DNA from: Peptococcaceae bacterium BRH_c23
GTDB taxonomy: Bacteria > Bacillota_B > Desulfitobacteriia > Desulfitobacteriales > Desulfitobacteriaceae
NCBI GenBank assembly: GCA_000961805.1
Contig: LADV01000127.1
Location: forward strand, 1 to 27,095
DNA length: 27,095 nt
Direction: 5' to 3'
Part shown: piece by piece, positions 8,035-15,951 of the stretch
Layout of the letters: every line of letters begins with the position of its first letter
Position numbering within the stretch: the first letter of the stretch is position 1
Program-made: the position numbers and the translations under genes
The notes under the pieces: generated by a model
The model's input: only the letters and a program-made list of their open reading frames with translations
Databases searched by the model: none
Told to the model about the DNA's origin: nothing

Positions 8035-8061
8035 TTGACGATAAACTTTGTTTAATATAAT
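8035..8061 (+). promoter_or_regulatory. Promoter of the GntR-type regulator
   Basis: TTGACG (8035-8040) and TATAAT (8056-8061) are separated by 15 bp; TAATCT at 8058-8063 would give 17 bp instead. Transcription would begin near 8068-8070, right before operator O3 at 8075-8091. Confidence 0.55.
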
Positions 8062-8074
8062 CTGGATCATATAT

Positions 8075-8091
8075 GTAATATTGCAATATTG
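8075..8091. promoter_or_regulatory. Operator O3 at the start of the GntR transcript
   Basis: GTAATATTGCAATATTG lies between the -10 box and the RBS of the regulator gene. It repeats O2 in inverted orientation. Its position predicts negative autoregulation. Confidence 0.65.
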
Positions 8092-8112
8092 TGTGGTAAG
8101 GAAGTTGATGAA

Positions 8113-8883
8113 ATGGAATTAAACAAAACGGAGTCTATACCTTTACATTATCAATTAACAACGACTTTACGGGATGCCATCAGGGATGGAGTCTGGAATT
8201 TGGGAGATGTTTTTCCTACCGACAAGGATTTAATGGTTCAGTATGGCGTTAGTAGTACAACTGTCAGGCGCTCCGTGGGGCAATTAGTTCAAGAAGGATT
8301 GCTCGATCGCAAAGCTGGAAAAGGAACATTTGTCAAGAATAAGCCTGTAGAAGAAACGTTGGGACTACTGACGGGTTTCTTTGAAGAAATGGCCATCCGT
8401 GGGTTTTCGCCGAGCGCCGACTTGATCAATCTCTGTCCCATAGAGGTAACTGCTAAAGAATTGGAAAGAGTCCCTGAGTTAGGCATCTTTAATAAGCAAA
8501 AGCTGTTTCTGATCGAAAAGGTACAAAAACTAAATAACGAGCCTATTGCTTACCTGCAAAGCTACTGGCCATATGAATATGGCTCTCGGATGGCCGCCTC
8601 TGACCTAACGGAAACTGGTCTGTACGCTATCGCTGCCAAAGAATTGGGCCTGGTCTTAACCAAGGCGGAACAAACTATTGGCGCGGGAATTGCCCACAAA
8701 AAGGTGGCGCAGTATCTAGGAGTTAGAACTGGTTTCCCCATCCTCACTATGAATCGTATTGGCTACTGTGGCGAACAACCTGTAGAACTCTCGCTTAACT
8801 CATATCGCGCAGATAGATACAAGTACAAGGTCTTGCTACAGCAGAACACCGGCAGAAACATAGAAGGTCTTTTCTTCTCATGA
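8113..8883 (+). CDS. GntR-family transcriptional regulator, HutC subfamily (UTRA domain)
   Basis: A 256-residue GntR/HutC-type regulator. Residues about 8-75 form the winged helix (PLHYQLTTTLRDAIRDGVW; VSSTTVRRSVGQLVQEGLL; G-K-G-T-F-V wing). Residues about 90-250 form a UTRA ligand-binding domain, which in this subfamily binds small phosphorylated or free sugars and similar effectors. ATG 8113 is chosen because AAGGAAG stands 8-9 bases upstream; a TTG at 8089 in frame would place the operator inside the coding region and lacks an RBS. It is divergent from the aldolase and upstream of the ABC importer cluster. With operators at both promoters and a related palindrome at 13650-13689, it likely represses the whole cluster until the sugar or an intermediate appears. 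Confidence 0.9.
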   Translation: MELNKTESIPLHYQLTTTLRDAIRDGVWNLGDVFPTDKDLMVQYGVSSTTVRRSVGQLVQEGLLDRKAGKGTFVKNKPVEETLGLLTGFFEEMAIRGFSPSADLINLCPIEVTAKELERVPELGIFNKQKLFLIEKVQKLNNEPIAYLQSYWPYEYGSRMAASDLTETGLYAIAAKELGLVLTKAEQTIGAGIAHKKVAQYLGVRTGFPILTMNRIGYCGEQPVELSLNSYRADRYKYKVLLQQNTGRNIEGLFFS

Positions 8884-9228
8884 TGGATAACCTATGTTGG
8901 TAAATCTGTGTAAATTTGACCAGAGTGAAGGTTACAGCGACTGCTATTTTCTGAAATTTTTATAAATTATGAGTACTTAGATCAGGACATAACACCTAAT
9001 TCATGCTTTTTCTCACAATCACACTTTGTTACCGCACTGAGCTATACTGTGCTGGTAAGGATCGTCAGTCGTTTAAATCAAAACAAAGTTGCTTTAGGGG
9101 GGTGATTATGCGGTTCCTATGAGTACGTCACGAACTCAGCAATACTTAGGAGACCGGAGAGGGTGGTATCCGGTGAAAATTGCTCGTAATCAAATGTCAT
9201 GGGGATTTTGCGAGGATCCGCGGCGTAG
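8884..9228. other. Intergenic region with a long foldable RNA leader
   Basis: There is no gene from the regulator stop to 9228. The first 180 bases are A/T-rich with no clear terminator. A GGGGGGTG at 9097-9104 precedes only very short frames. The main feature is the irregular hairpin at 9116-9203, listed separately. Confidence 0.4.
9116..9203 (+). ncRNA. Candidate structured leader RNA, T-box Stem I-like hairpin
   Basis: Four nested helices can be drawn by hand: 9116-9122 with 9197-9203 (7 bp, one G-T), 9130-9132 with 9185-9187, 9138-9143 with 9179-9184 (AGCAAT/ATTGCT), and 9153-9158 with 9169-9174 (ACCGGA/TCCGGT). AGTA opens the first internal loop, GGAGA precedes the apical stem and GGTGGTA lies in the apical loop. 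This order recalls Stem I of T-box leaders. A GC hairpin at 9368-9416 (GGGTGGATCCCGG in its left arm, then T5 at 9423) could be the matching terminator. I see no clear specifier codon and the T-box core is poor. The fold is credible; the family is a guess. It may be decayed, as the gene behind it is a relic. Confidence 0.3.
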
Positions 9229-9546
9229 GTGGGACCTAGAAGGGGAAATATCGTAACTATATCAGCAAAGAAGGTGTATACAAAGGATGTAGTCAATTGT
9301 CTAGAGGCAATCGGCTACAAAGTAGGTCGAACGCCCATAGTAAAAGCGGTGGAATTGAACCAGCGCGGGTGGATCCCGGCTGTTTTGAACAGAAAGCAGC
9401 CGGGCATGGTACCACCGAGATGTTTTTGCCCCCTGCATAAAGAACTCTTTCGTTTTATTAAGAAGAAAGCTGATTCCTTAGCAAGTTGCTTTAGAAATTA
9501 TATCACGAAATTGATAACAAATCATATGTCGGATAGGTTAAACTAA
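9229..9546 (+). pseudogene. Relic of a UroD-family methyltransferase gene with a large internal deletion
   Basis: This 105-codon frame (GTG start, no clear RBS) contains two pieces of the UroD-type methyltransferase found intact at 2288-3418. AVLNRKQPGMVP (9379-9414) matches AVLNKKLPDRVP at residues 9-20 of the intact protein. PLHKELFRFIKKKAD (9430-9474) matches PFHKELFAFIKKKAP at residues 243-257. By hand count the second match is about 78% identical at DNA level over 36 bases. About 220 residues between the pieces are gone, including most of the barrel; the zinc motif that should follow is also absent. Sequence before 9379 (KDVVNCLEAIGYKVGRTPIV) I do not recognise. I infer a dead gene, once a second methyltransferase paralogue. 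Confidence 0.55.
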
Positions 9547-9576
9547 AACAATGAGAATTCGGAAGGGGTTAAGAGT

Positions 9577-10884
9577 ATGTTATTCAAAAAGTTAATTAGC
9601 TTGACCATGATATGCTCACTGTTAATTTTAGGCACTGTTGCTTGCGGAAAAAGCAATACCACTCCCACTACTGGTCAAGGCGATAGTAAGAGCCAAGAAC
9701 CGGTAACCATCACGTTTGTGAACTGGGCCTCTGCTGAAGAAGCGACCAAACAAATGACACTAAATAACATCAGTGAATTCGAGAAACAAAATCCGACTAT
9801 TAAAATCAAGAATGTGCCAATGCCTTTTAGCGATATTTTAAATCAGTTAACGATCATGAATAACGCGGGAAACGCGCCGGATATTGCCCAAATTACTAAT
9901 GGCGACGGCATGAGCTTAGCTTACATGGGGGCATTGGAGCCGACTGATAACCTTCTGTCGTCAGCATTCAAGGCCGACCTGAATAAGACGGTCTACGACT
10001 TGGGTATAAAGGATGGTCAGCACTATCCAATTCCTTGGGCAGGACAGCCAATGGGTTTTTGGTATAACAAAAAGTTGATGAAAGATGCTGGCTTGGATCC
10101 AAACAACCCACCCAAAACATTGGACGAACTAAACAAAGCCATGGAGATAGCCAAGCAAAAGTTGCCTAGCAGCGTCGTGATGCTGCAAATTGATACAACG
10201 ATCCGAACTATGGGGTTAGAGCAAGAATGGCCACTGATGAACGCCTATGGGGCAATTAGTGAGAATAAGGTCCAAGCGAGCAAAATGGGACCTTATGCTG
10301 AATGGTTACGAAATTTACTGCAAAAAGGCTATACTCTGCCGGGTAAAAAATTAGGGGAATTCAGAGCTTTAGCCGCCCAAAACAACTTGCTTTTTGGCAT
10401 TGATCAGCCTTGTTTTAAAGGGATTGTCCAAGCTTATGACAAGTCCAACAAAATGAGTGATGAGGCGTTCAATGAAATGTGGGCAGTGACAACTATGCCT
10501 GTCGGTGCAGATAAGAAGAGTTATTCCGTTCCGGGTGACCACAACTTAGTCATCTTAAAGTCCTCCAAGCATAAGGAAGCGGCGGCGAAATTCGCAGAGT
10601 TCTTAGCTGGCGATAACTATTCACTTAAAAACTACGTGCTTCCTACAGGATTCGTACCAGTAGTTAATAGTTCTAGCCAACGCTTCCCAGACGCATTTAA
10701 GGACCCGTCACTTAAAGCCTTTAGCGAAAAGATACTGCAAACTGAAGTTCGACCACCCTGGGGACCTGACTACAGTAAGTATGCTACTGATGTAATGACT
10801 AGCATGCAGGAGATAATTACCACAAAAAAACCCATTCCAGATATTCTTAATAGTTTGCAAACAAAGCTGCAGAACTATAAGTGA
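9577..10884 (+). CDS. ABC transporter sugar-binding lipoprotein (family 1 solute-binding protein)
   Basis: A 435-residue substrate-binding lipoprotein. The signal peptide (MLFKKLISLTMICSLLILGT) is followed by VAC with the lipidated cysteine at position 23, so the mature protein is anchored to the outer face of the membrane. The two-lobed periplasmic-binding fold of CUT1 sugar importers follows; ITFVNWASAEEA near 45 and NAPDIAQ near 109 are typical. The start ATG has AAGGGG 8 bases upstream. It captures the transported sugar or oligosaccharide for the ATPase and permeases at 13829-16797. Unusually, two enzyme genes and a 276-bp gap separate it from those partners. The ligand is not predictable from sequence alone. 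Confidence 0.93.
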   Translation: MLFKKLISLTMICSLLILGTVACGKSNTTPTTGQGDSKSQEPVTITFVNWASAEEATKQMTLNNISEFEKQNPTIKIKNVPMPFSDILNQLTIMNNAGNAPDIAQITNGDGMSLAYMGALEPTDNLLSSAFKADLNKTVYDLGIKDGQHYPIPWAGQPMGFWYNKKLMKDAGLDPNNPPKTLDELNKAMEIAKQKLPSSVVMLQIDTTIRTMGLEQEWPLMNAYGAISENKVQASKMGPYAEWLRNLLQKGYTLPGKKLGEFRALAAQNNLLFGIDQPCFKGIVQAYDKSNKMSDEAFNEMWAVTTMPVGADKKSYSVPGDHNLVILKSSKHKEAAAKFAEFLAGDNYSLKNYVLPTGFVPVVNSSSQRFPDAFKDPSLKAFSEKILQTEVRPPWGPDYSKYATDVMTSMQEIITTKKPIPDILNSLQTKLQNYK

Positions 10885-10908
10885 TCCTAGCTAGACATAG
10901 CCTTTTCC

Positions 10909-10944
10909 GGGGACCGGCAAGCGGGTTATCCCGCTGCCCTCCCC
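10909..10944 (+). terminator. GC-rich hairpin after the binding-protein gene
   Basis: GGGGA...GGCAAGCGGG pairs with CCCGCTGCC...TCCCC around a TTAT loop. There is no T-run behind it. A stable hairpin directly after a binding-protein gene commonly protects or partly terminates the transcript, which gives more binding protein than downstream products. That role is inferred here. Confidence 0.5.
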
Positions 10945-11083
10945 CCGTCATTCCCTAAGCTCTAGTGCGATTACAAAAGATTTACATTGAAGACTTTTGC
11001 TGCTGCTTGACATTCAAGCCCAGCATTAATAGTTACTTTTAATCCCTTAGGGTTTAATAAGAAAGGAATGAAAGGTGTAAAAT

Positions 11084-12421
11084 ATGACTAAGAGTAATTC
11101 AAAGATCGGTCTAGCCTTCTTTGTCAGACCCCAATTTGATGTGGATCTGGCTAAGGATTTCTTCCACAATGTTCAAGTGGCCCTAGAACGGGCAAGTATT
11201 GCCACTCAAGTGTTTGAGCAGCCTGTTTCCACAGATGCCGAAGCATTATCTCTCGCGGAATCGATCAACAACTGTCAGGATTTGCATGCTCTAATTATAG
11301 TGCAGGGAACTTTCTGCGATGCCTCTTTGATCCTTAATCTGTCTAGTAATATCAACTTACCTATTTTGATTTGGGCGACCAAGGAGGAAGCTACGGGTGG
11401 GCGCTTGAGCCTTAATTCTTTCTGCGGTCTCAACTTGGGAGCACACGCGCTCGTAAATGCCGGTATCAAATTTAAAGGAGTTTATGGTAGTCCTGATTCC
11501 CCAACGATTATGAAGAAAGTCACGGCTTTTGCCCGGGCTGCCGGAGCTGTCAAGTGGCTGAAAGGAAAACGCATAGGGCTGTTCGGGCACCGGCCCTCAG
11601 GTTACTATCCATCAAATTTTAATGAAATATTGTTGCGTAAACAATTTGGAATTGCCGTCGAGTATATACCGCTCAGTGAAATATTCTCTCGGGCTCAAGA
11701 GATTGAAATCAAAGACATCCAGCCATTTACCGGTAATTTGTCCGGAGTGGAAAACTTAGAAATGAGCGCTACTACTAAATCGGTTCAGGCCTATCTGGCG
11801 CTTAAAGAACTAGTTGCCCAGAAAGCTCTTGACGCAGTCGCTGTGGAATGTTGGCCGGAATTTATGGCGAATTTTGGAGGAGCCGTGTGTTATGCTCTCA
11901 GTCGTCTGAACGATGAGGGTATCGTAGCTGCCTGTGAGGCAGATGTTAATGGAGCAGTGACAATGCTCATCGGGTCCTACTTCTCTTCCGAAGCTAACTT
12001 TATTGCCGATTTAGTCGGTGCCGAAGAGGAACAAAACCAGTTGATTTTTTGGCATTGCGGTAATGGACCTCTCTCACTGATTGCCCCAGGTACAAACCCT
12101 ATAGCCGGGATTCATCCGAACCGTAAGATTCCTTTAGGAGTACATTTCCCCTTAAAAGGCGGCCCGGTGACAGTAAGTCGGTTAAGTAGTGATCGTAATG
12201 GAGACCTGAGACTTTTGCTTGGATCCGGAAATGGTATTGAAACAAATCTGCTGTACAGCGGCAACAGCTTGCCTGTTCAAATTTCCGGCTCTGTGCAGGA
12301 TACTTTGGACACAATCTTGTACGAAGGAGTCGAACATCACTATATTGTGACTTATGGAGATTTTACTAGTGAATTTAGAGAACTAGCAGAGCTTCTCGGG
12401 TTGCGAATGATTAATTTCTAA
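11084..12421 (+). CDS. L-fucose/L-arabinose isomerase-fold protein (probable aldose-ketose isomerase)
   Basis: A 445-residue protein of the FucI/AraA-like isomerase superfamily. These cytoplasmic enzymes interconvert aldoses and ketoses with a divalent metal such as Mn. The family core is visible: AVAVECWPEF (252-260), NDEGIVAACEADVNGAVTML (276-295, candidate ligands E285 and D287) and FWHCGNGP (322-329, candidate ligand H324). It is shorter than FucI (about 590 residues) and AraA (about 500), so it belongs to the compact, mostly uncharacterised fucose-isomerase-like group. The RBS AAAGGAATG lies near ATG, after the hairpin of the binding-protein gene. It should make the ketose that the kinase and aldolase of this cluster use. 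The exact sugar is unknown. Confidence 0.8.
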   Translation: MTKSNSKIGLAFFVRPQFDVDLAKDFFHNVQVALERASIATQVFEQPVSTDAEALSLAESINNCQDLHALIIVQGTFCDASLILNLSSNINLPILIWATKEEATGGRLSLNSFCGLNLGAHALVNAGIKFKGVYGSPDSPTIMKKVTAFARAAGAVKWLKGKRIGLFGHRPSGYYPSNFNEILLRKQFGIAVEYIPLSEIFSRAQEIEIKDIQPFTGNLSGVENLEMSATTKSVQAYLALKELVAQKALDAVAVECWPEFMANFGGAVCYALSRLNDEGIVAACEADVNGAVTMLIGSYFSSEANFIADLVGAEEEQNQLIFWHCGNGPLSLIAPGTNPIAGIHPNRKIPLGVHFPLKGGPVTVSRLSSDRNGDLRLLLGSGNGIETNLLYSGNSLPVQISGSVQDTLDTILYEGVEHHYIVTYGDFTSEFRELAELLGLRMINF

Positions 12422-12433
12422 CGGAGGAACACA

Positions 12434-13552
12434 ATGTCTAAAAAGCGGGAAGAAATTGCTATTAAGGAACAGAGACTGCAAAGTCTGTTAAAAGAAAATC
12501 AGCTTGATGGTATTTGTCTCTCCCGAGCAGCCAATTTTGCCTGGTTGACCGCTGGGGGCAATAACCGGGTTGTTTGGAGTCAAGAAACAGGAGCTGCTGC
12601 TTTGGTGGTTGTTGAGGGCCGTAAGTTCCTCGTCGCCCCCAAAAATGAAATCGAAAGGTTAATGAAGGAACAGGCCGCAGATGCAGGTTTTGAGCCTTGG
12701 ACTTATGAATGGTATGAGGATCGGCAACAGGCAATTCAAAAATTAGTGGGTAGTAAGAAAATTGGTTCTGATATTCCTATGGGCAATTGGCCGGTGATCG
12801 AGGCTGAGCTCAAGAGGCTCCGCTTCAGCTTGACCGTCCATGAGGTGGAGAGGGCTGAGAAGCTGGCGGCGATCTGTTCAGTCGAACTGGCTGCTACCTG
12901 CGAGGCAATTGTTCCTGGCTGTTCGGAATGGAATATTCAGGCTGAACTGTCCAGCCGGTTACTCAACCAAGGAGTACGAGCCAATGTGCTGTTGGTAGGA
13001 GCAGATGAGCGAACAAATTTCCGGCATCCGGTACCTGAACCAAACAGAGTGTGCCACTATGTTATTATTGGTCTGGTTGGTGAACAAGGTGGTCTGCATC
13101 TGGCCTTATCTAGGTCGGTTTATTTCGGAACGGTTCCGGAAGCTTTGCGACAGAACTATGAAAGTTGCTTGGCTGTAGAAAGGGCATTTTGGGAAAACAG
13201 TATTGTGGGTGCCGACAGTCAGCAGATATATCAGCAGAGCATTAAGACTTACACAGATGTCGGACATCACGAGGAGTGGAAATGTCATCACCAAGGGGGT
13301 GCCATTGGCTATGCTCCACGTGAGTTCAGGGCAGGTGAAGGTGGGCAGGAGGTCATTCAAGCCGATCAGATGATGGCCTGGAATCCCACAGTAGAGAACA
13401 CCAAGTGCGAGGATACTTGCTTAGTTACGCCAACCGGACTCAAACTGTTAACAACAGTACCCTCATGGTGGCCAACCATAACGGTCAAAGTGGGTAACAG
13501 CAATATTCAACGCCCACTCATTCTCGAAAAGAACATTACTATTCATGCATAA
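12434..13552 (+). CDS. M24-fold (aminopeptidase P/creatinase-like) protein lacking metal ligands
   Basis: A 372-residue homologue of Xaa-Pro aminopeptidase and creatinase. The N-terminal creatinase domain covers about 1-140 and the pita-bread domain about 145-360. In active M24 peptidases five residues (D, D, H, E, E) hold two metals. By motif alignment the first Asp position is in IIGLVGEQGG (G213) and the second in LHLALSRSVYFG (A224). H286 in HHQGGAIGY remains, the first Glu is N317 in AWNPT and the last is E326 in CEDT. Three of five ligands are therefore lost. Metal-free creatinase shows that this fold can act as a non-peptidase hydrolase. It starts 12 bases after the isomerase (RBS CGGAGGAA) and is co-expressed with it. 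Its function is unknown; peptidase activity is unlikely. Confidence 0.8.
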   Translation: MSKKREEIAIKEQRLQSLLKENQLDGICLSRAANFAWLTAGGNNRVVWSQETGAAALVVVEGRKFLVAPKNEIERLMKEQAADAGFEPWTYEWYEDRQQAIQKLVGSKKIGSDIPMGNWPVIEAELKRLRFSLTVHEVERAEKLAAICSVELAATCEAIVPGCSEWNIQAELSSRLLNQGVRANVLLVGADERTNFRHPVPEPNRVCHYVIIGLVGEQGGLHLALSRSVYFGTVPEALRQNYESCLAVERAFWENSIVGADSQQIYQQSIKTYTDVGHHEEWKCHHQGGAIGYAPREFRAGEGGQEVIQADQMMAWNPTVENTKCEDTCLVTPTGLKLLTTVPSWWPTITVKVGNSNIQRPLILEKNITIHA

Positions 13553-13828
13553 AGGGATACCCATAATTTAGACTAGTTGTAACCTGATCCATCAGCATTG
13601 GGATGAATGGAACTACACCCCGGATAAAATACAGTTTGTTACTAATACTATATTTTTAAATATTGTAATATTACAATATTTAAAAATATTTGCCTGGCGT
13701 GCAACCCTATCCGCTCCGAAAGAAAAAGAAGACTTAATCCGTAATCGTTTGGGCATAAGTTTTAGTAAGATATTTTAAACCTTCTGACCCAATTCATTAA
13801 ATTTAGATTAACTTGGGAGGGAAAATAA
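13553..13828. other. Intergenic region upstream of the ABC ATPase gene
   Basis: This 276-bp gap inside the cluster holds the 40-bp palindrome listed separately. A possible promoter also lies here: TTGGGC at 13749-13754, a 16-bp spacer and TATTTT at 13771-13776. The strong RBS GGGAGGGA sits 7 bases before the TTG start at 13829. The layout implies that the ATPase-permease part can be transcribed separately. Confidence 0.4.
13650..13689. promoter_or_regulatory. Perfect 40-bp palindrome, probable operator
   Basis: Every base from 13650 to 13689 pairs with its mirror position around a centre between 13669 and 13670. The core GTAATATTAC matches the palindrome at 7932-7941, and the flanking AATATTG/CAATATT halves match operators O1-O3, suggesting control by the same GntR-type regulator. 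It contains only one G-C pair per arm, so as RNA it would be a weak hairpin, and a terminator role is less likely. Confidence 0.6.
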
Positions 13829-14950
13829 TTGGCAGGAGTTAAGTTGCAAGGTGTCTCGAAAGTCTACGGCACTACAACAGCTGTAGAGCCGACAGATCTC
13901 GAAATTAAGGATGGAGAGTTTCTGGTCCTCGTCGGACCTTCCGGATGTGGAAAGACGACAACTTTGCGGATGATCTGCGGGTTGGAGCTACCATCCGCGG
14001 GTAACATTTTCATCGGTGAACGCAATGTTACGAAGCTTGAACCAAAAGATCGGGATATAGCTATGGTTTTCCAGAGCTATGCCTTATATCCTCATAAAAA
14101 TGTTTATGACAACATGGCTTTCGGTTTACGTATCAGAAAAAGGCCCAAGCAGGAGATTGATGCAGCAGTTAGAGAGACTGCCGAGATGCTGGGCATATCG
14201 CAGTACCTTGATCGTTTCCCCAAAGAATTATCCGGCGGACAACGGCAAAGGGTTGCTTTAGGACGGGCCATTGTCAGGCATCCCCAGGTTTTCTTAATGG
14301 ACGAGCCTCTAAGTAATCTTGATGCCAAACTGCGCGTCCAGACTAGGGCGGAACTGATTAAGCTTCACCAAAAGCTCAAAACTACGGTCATTTATGTAAC
14401 TCATGATCAGATCGAAGCCATGACGATGGGCTCACGCCTCGTAGTGATGAAGGACGGATTAGTCCAACAAGTTGGTTCCCCCAAAGAAATCTATGGTTAC
14501 CCGGCCAGCAAATTTGTCGCGGGTTTTGTCGGGTCACCACCGATGAATTTCATCAAGGGTACAGTGGAAGTTATCGGCAATAACCTGAATTTTCAGGCTC
14601 CAGATCTTACAATCGAGCTGCCTCTTCAAGAGAAATCGACATGGAACGGGAAATCTGAGGCCTTCTTGGGAATTCGTCCGGAAGGGCTTACCCAAGTCGA
14701 CCCGACTGAGACCAAGAACTGCCTGTTGTGCAAGGTCGAGGTTGTGGAACATATCGGAGCAGAGATTATTATCCATGCTAGGCTAGGTGACGGTGAGGAA
14801 ATTGTGATCAAGCAAAATGGATATGAAGAGGAACCTCAGGTAGGATCCATAGTTAAAGTGAAACCTCATCAGGGAAATATTCACTTGTTTGATGCGCTTA
14901 GCCAACAGAGGATCATGACTACGACGGTTGTCGACGGTAAGATGTTTTAG
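13829..14950 (+). CDS. ABC transporter ATPase, MsmX/UgpC/MalK type
   Basis: A 373-residue sugar-importer ATPase that powers the two permeases encoded next. It has Walker A GPSGCGKTT (36-44), Q-loop Q82, signature LSGGQ (134-138), Walker B VFLMDEP (154-160) and the switch histidine H192. A C-terminal regulatory region of OB/TOBE type spans about 235-373. Length and domain order match MalK/UgpC/MsmX. The start is TTG at 13829, seven bases after GGGAGGGA; there is no ATG option nearby. MsmX-type ATPases often serve several importers, but here the gene is directly linked to its permeases. Confidence 0.95.
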   Translation: MAGVKLQGVSKVYGTTTAVEPTDLEIKDGEFLVLVGPSGCGKTTTLRMICGLELPSAGNIFIGERNVTKLEPKDRDIAMVFQSYALYPHKNVYDNMAFGLRIRKRPKQEIDAAVRETAEMLGISQYLDRFPKELSGGQRQRVALGRAIVRHPQVFLMDEPLSNLDAKLRVQTRAELIKLHQKLKTTVIYVTHDQIEAMTMGSRLVVMKDGLVQQVGSPKEIYGYPASKFVAGFVGSPPMNFIKGTVEVIGNNLNFQAPDLTIELPLQEKSTWNGKSEAFLGIRPEGLTQVDPTETKNCLLCKVEVVEHIGAEIIIHARLGDGEEIVIKQNGYEEEPQVGSIVKVKPHQGNIHLFDALSQQRIMTTTVVDGKMF

Positions 14951-14993
14951 TTAGAAAAGCTAGATATGCGGATGGCATAGGAGGGGAGTTGCA

Positions 14994-15911
14994 ATGGCGA
15001 ATCGACTGAAAAGCCAGGATAAACCCAGGGGGATGAGAAAGATACTGATACCGCTTCATGTAAAATTAATCTTTCCTTCAGTTTTTGTCCTTGGGCTTGT
15101 CATACTTTATCCTTTGGTAAGTTCTTTAGTACTGTCCTTATTTAATTATGAGTTAACAAGACCTGATGAGATGAAGCTCAGTGTTCTCAAGAATTACGGC
15201 ATGATGATCGACGATGATGTCTTTTGGTTGTCCTTAAAAAACACTTTGGTATTTACGGGTGTTTCTGTTGGAGTCAGTCTGATTGTAGGCTTAATCGGGG
15301 CAATCACCCTGGATCAGTTACCGAAACGTTTAGCCGGGTTACGGGGAGTAATCTTGGTTCCCTGGCTTATTCCCGGCGTAATAGTAGGTTTCTTGTTTAT
15401 GCTGATTTTTGATGTCCAAGTAGGGGTAGCTAATGTGATCTTAGAACGTGCCGGAATTATCAAGACATTCTTGCCCTGGCTGATGGATGATCAGTTAGCC
15501 GAGATTGCGGTAATTATTGCCAATATATGGAATCAAGTTCCGTTCTACATTTTGATGTTTACGGCCGGTCTCAAGGCAATTCCAGCAGAGACTAAAGAAG
15601 CTGCGATCGTTGAAGGGGCAGGGCGGTGGCAGGAATTCGTTCACGTCACATTACCACACTTGCGCGGGATTCTAATCATCACCAGCTTATTAATGGTTAT
15701 CCGTAATTTCAATAACTTTCCTTTAATCTACACCATGACTGGTGGTGGCCCGGTCTACTCCACGACGACTTTTGTCATCTATATTTACCGTCTCGCCTTT
15801 GAACAGTTCAATATCGGTTATGCCTCTGCTGTTGGTGTTGTCTGGTGTCTGGTGTTATTGGGGCTTTCAAGTCTCTATATAAAAGTTCTTACTAAGCAGG
15901 ATTCATTGTAA
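14994..15911 (+). CDS. ABC sugar transporter permease, MalF/UgpA type
   Basis: A 305-residue integral membrane protein with about six hydrophobic segments, starting near 27-50 (LIFPSVFVLGLVILYPLVSS). It carries the cytoplasmic coupling (EAA) loop EAAIVEGAGRWQEFVHVTLP near 200-220, which docks on the ATPase. It belongs to the CUT1 binding-protein-dependent transport family and should pair with the next gene product. AGGAGGGG stands 6-7 bases before ATG. It begins 43 bases after the ATPase gene. Confidence 0.94.
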   Translation: MANRLKSQDKPRGMRKILIPLHVKLIFPSVFVLGLVILYPLVSSLVLSLFNYELTRPDEMKLSVLKNYGMMIDDDVFWLSLKNTLVFTGVSVGVSLIVGLIGAITLDQLPKRLAGLRGVILVPWLIPGVIVGFLFMLIFDVQVGVANVILERAGIIKTFLPWLMDDQLAEIAVIIANIWNQVPFYILMFTAGLKAIPAETKEAAIVEGAGRWQEFVHVTLPHLRGILIITSLLMVIRNFNNFPLIYTMTGGGPVYSTTTFVIYIYRLAFEQFNIGYASAVGVVWCLVLLGLSSLYIKVLTKQDSL

Positions 15912-15951
15912 TCATTTTTAGCGGAAGAATAGTGTAAGAGGGGGTTAATGG

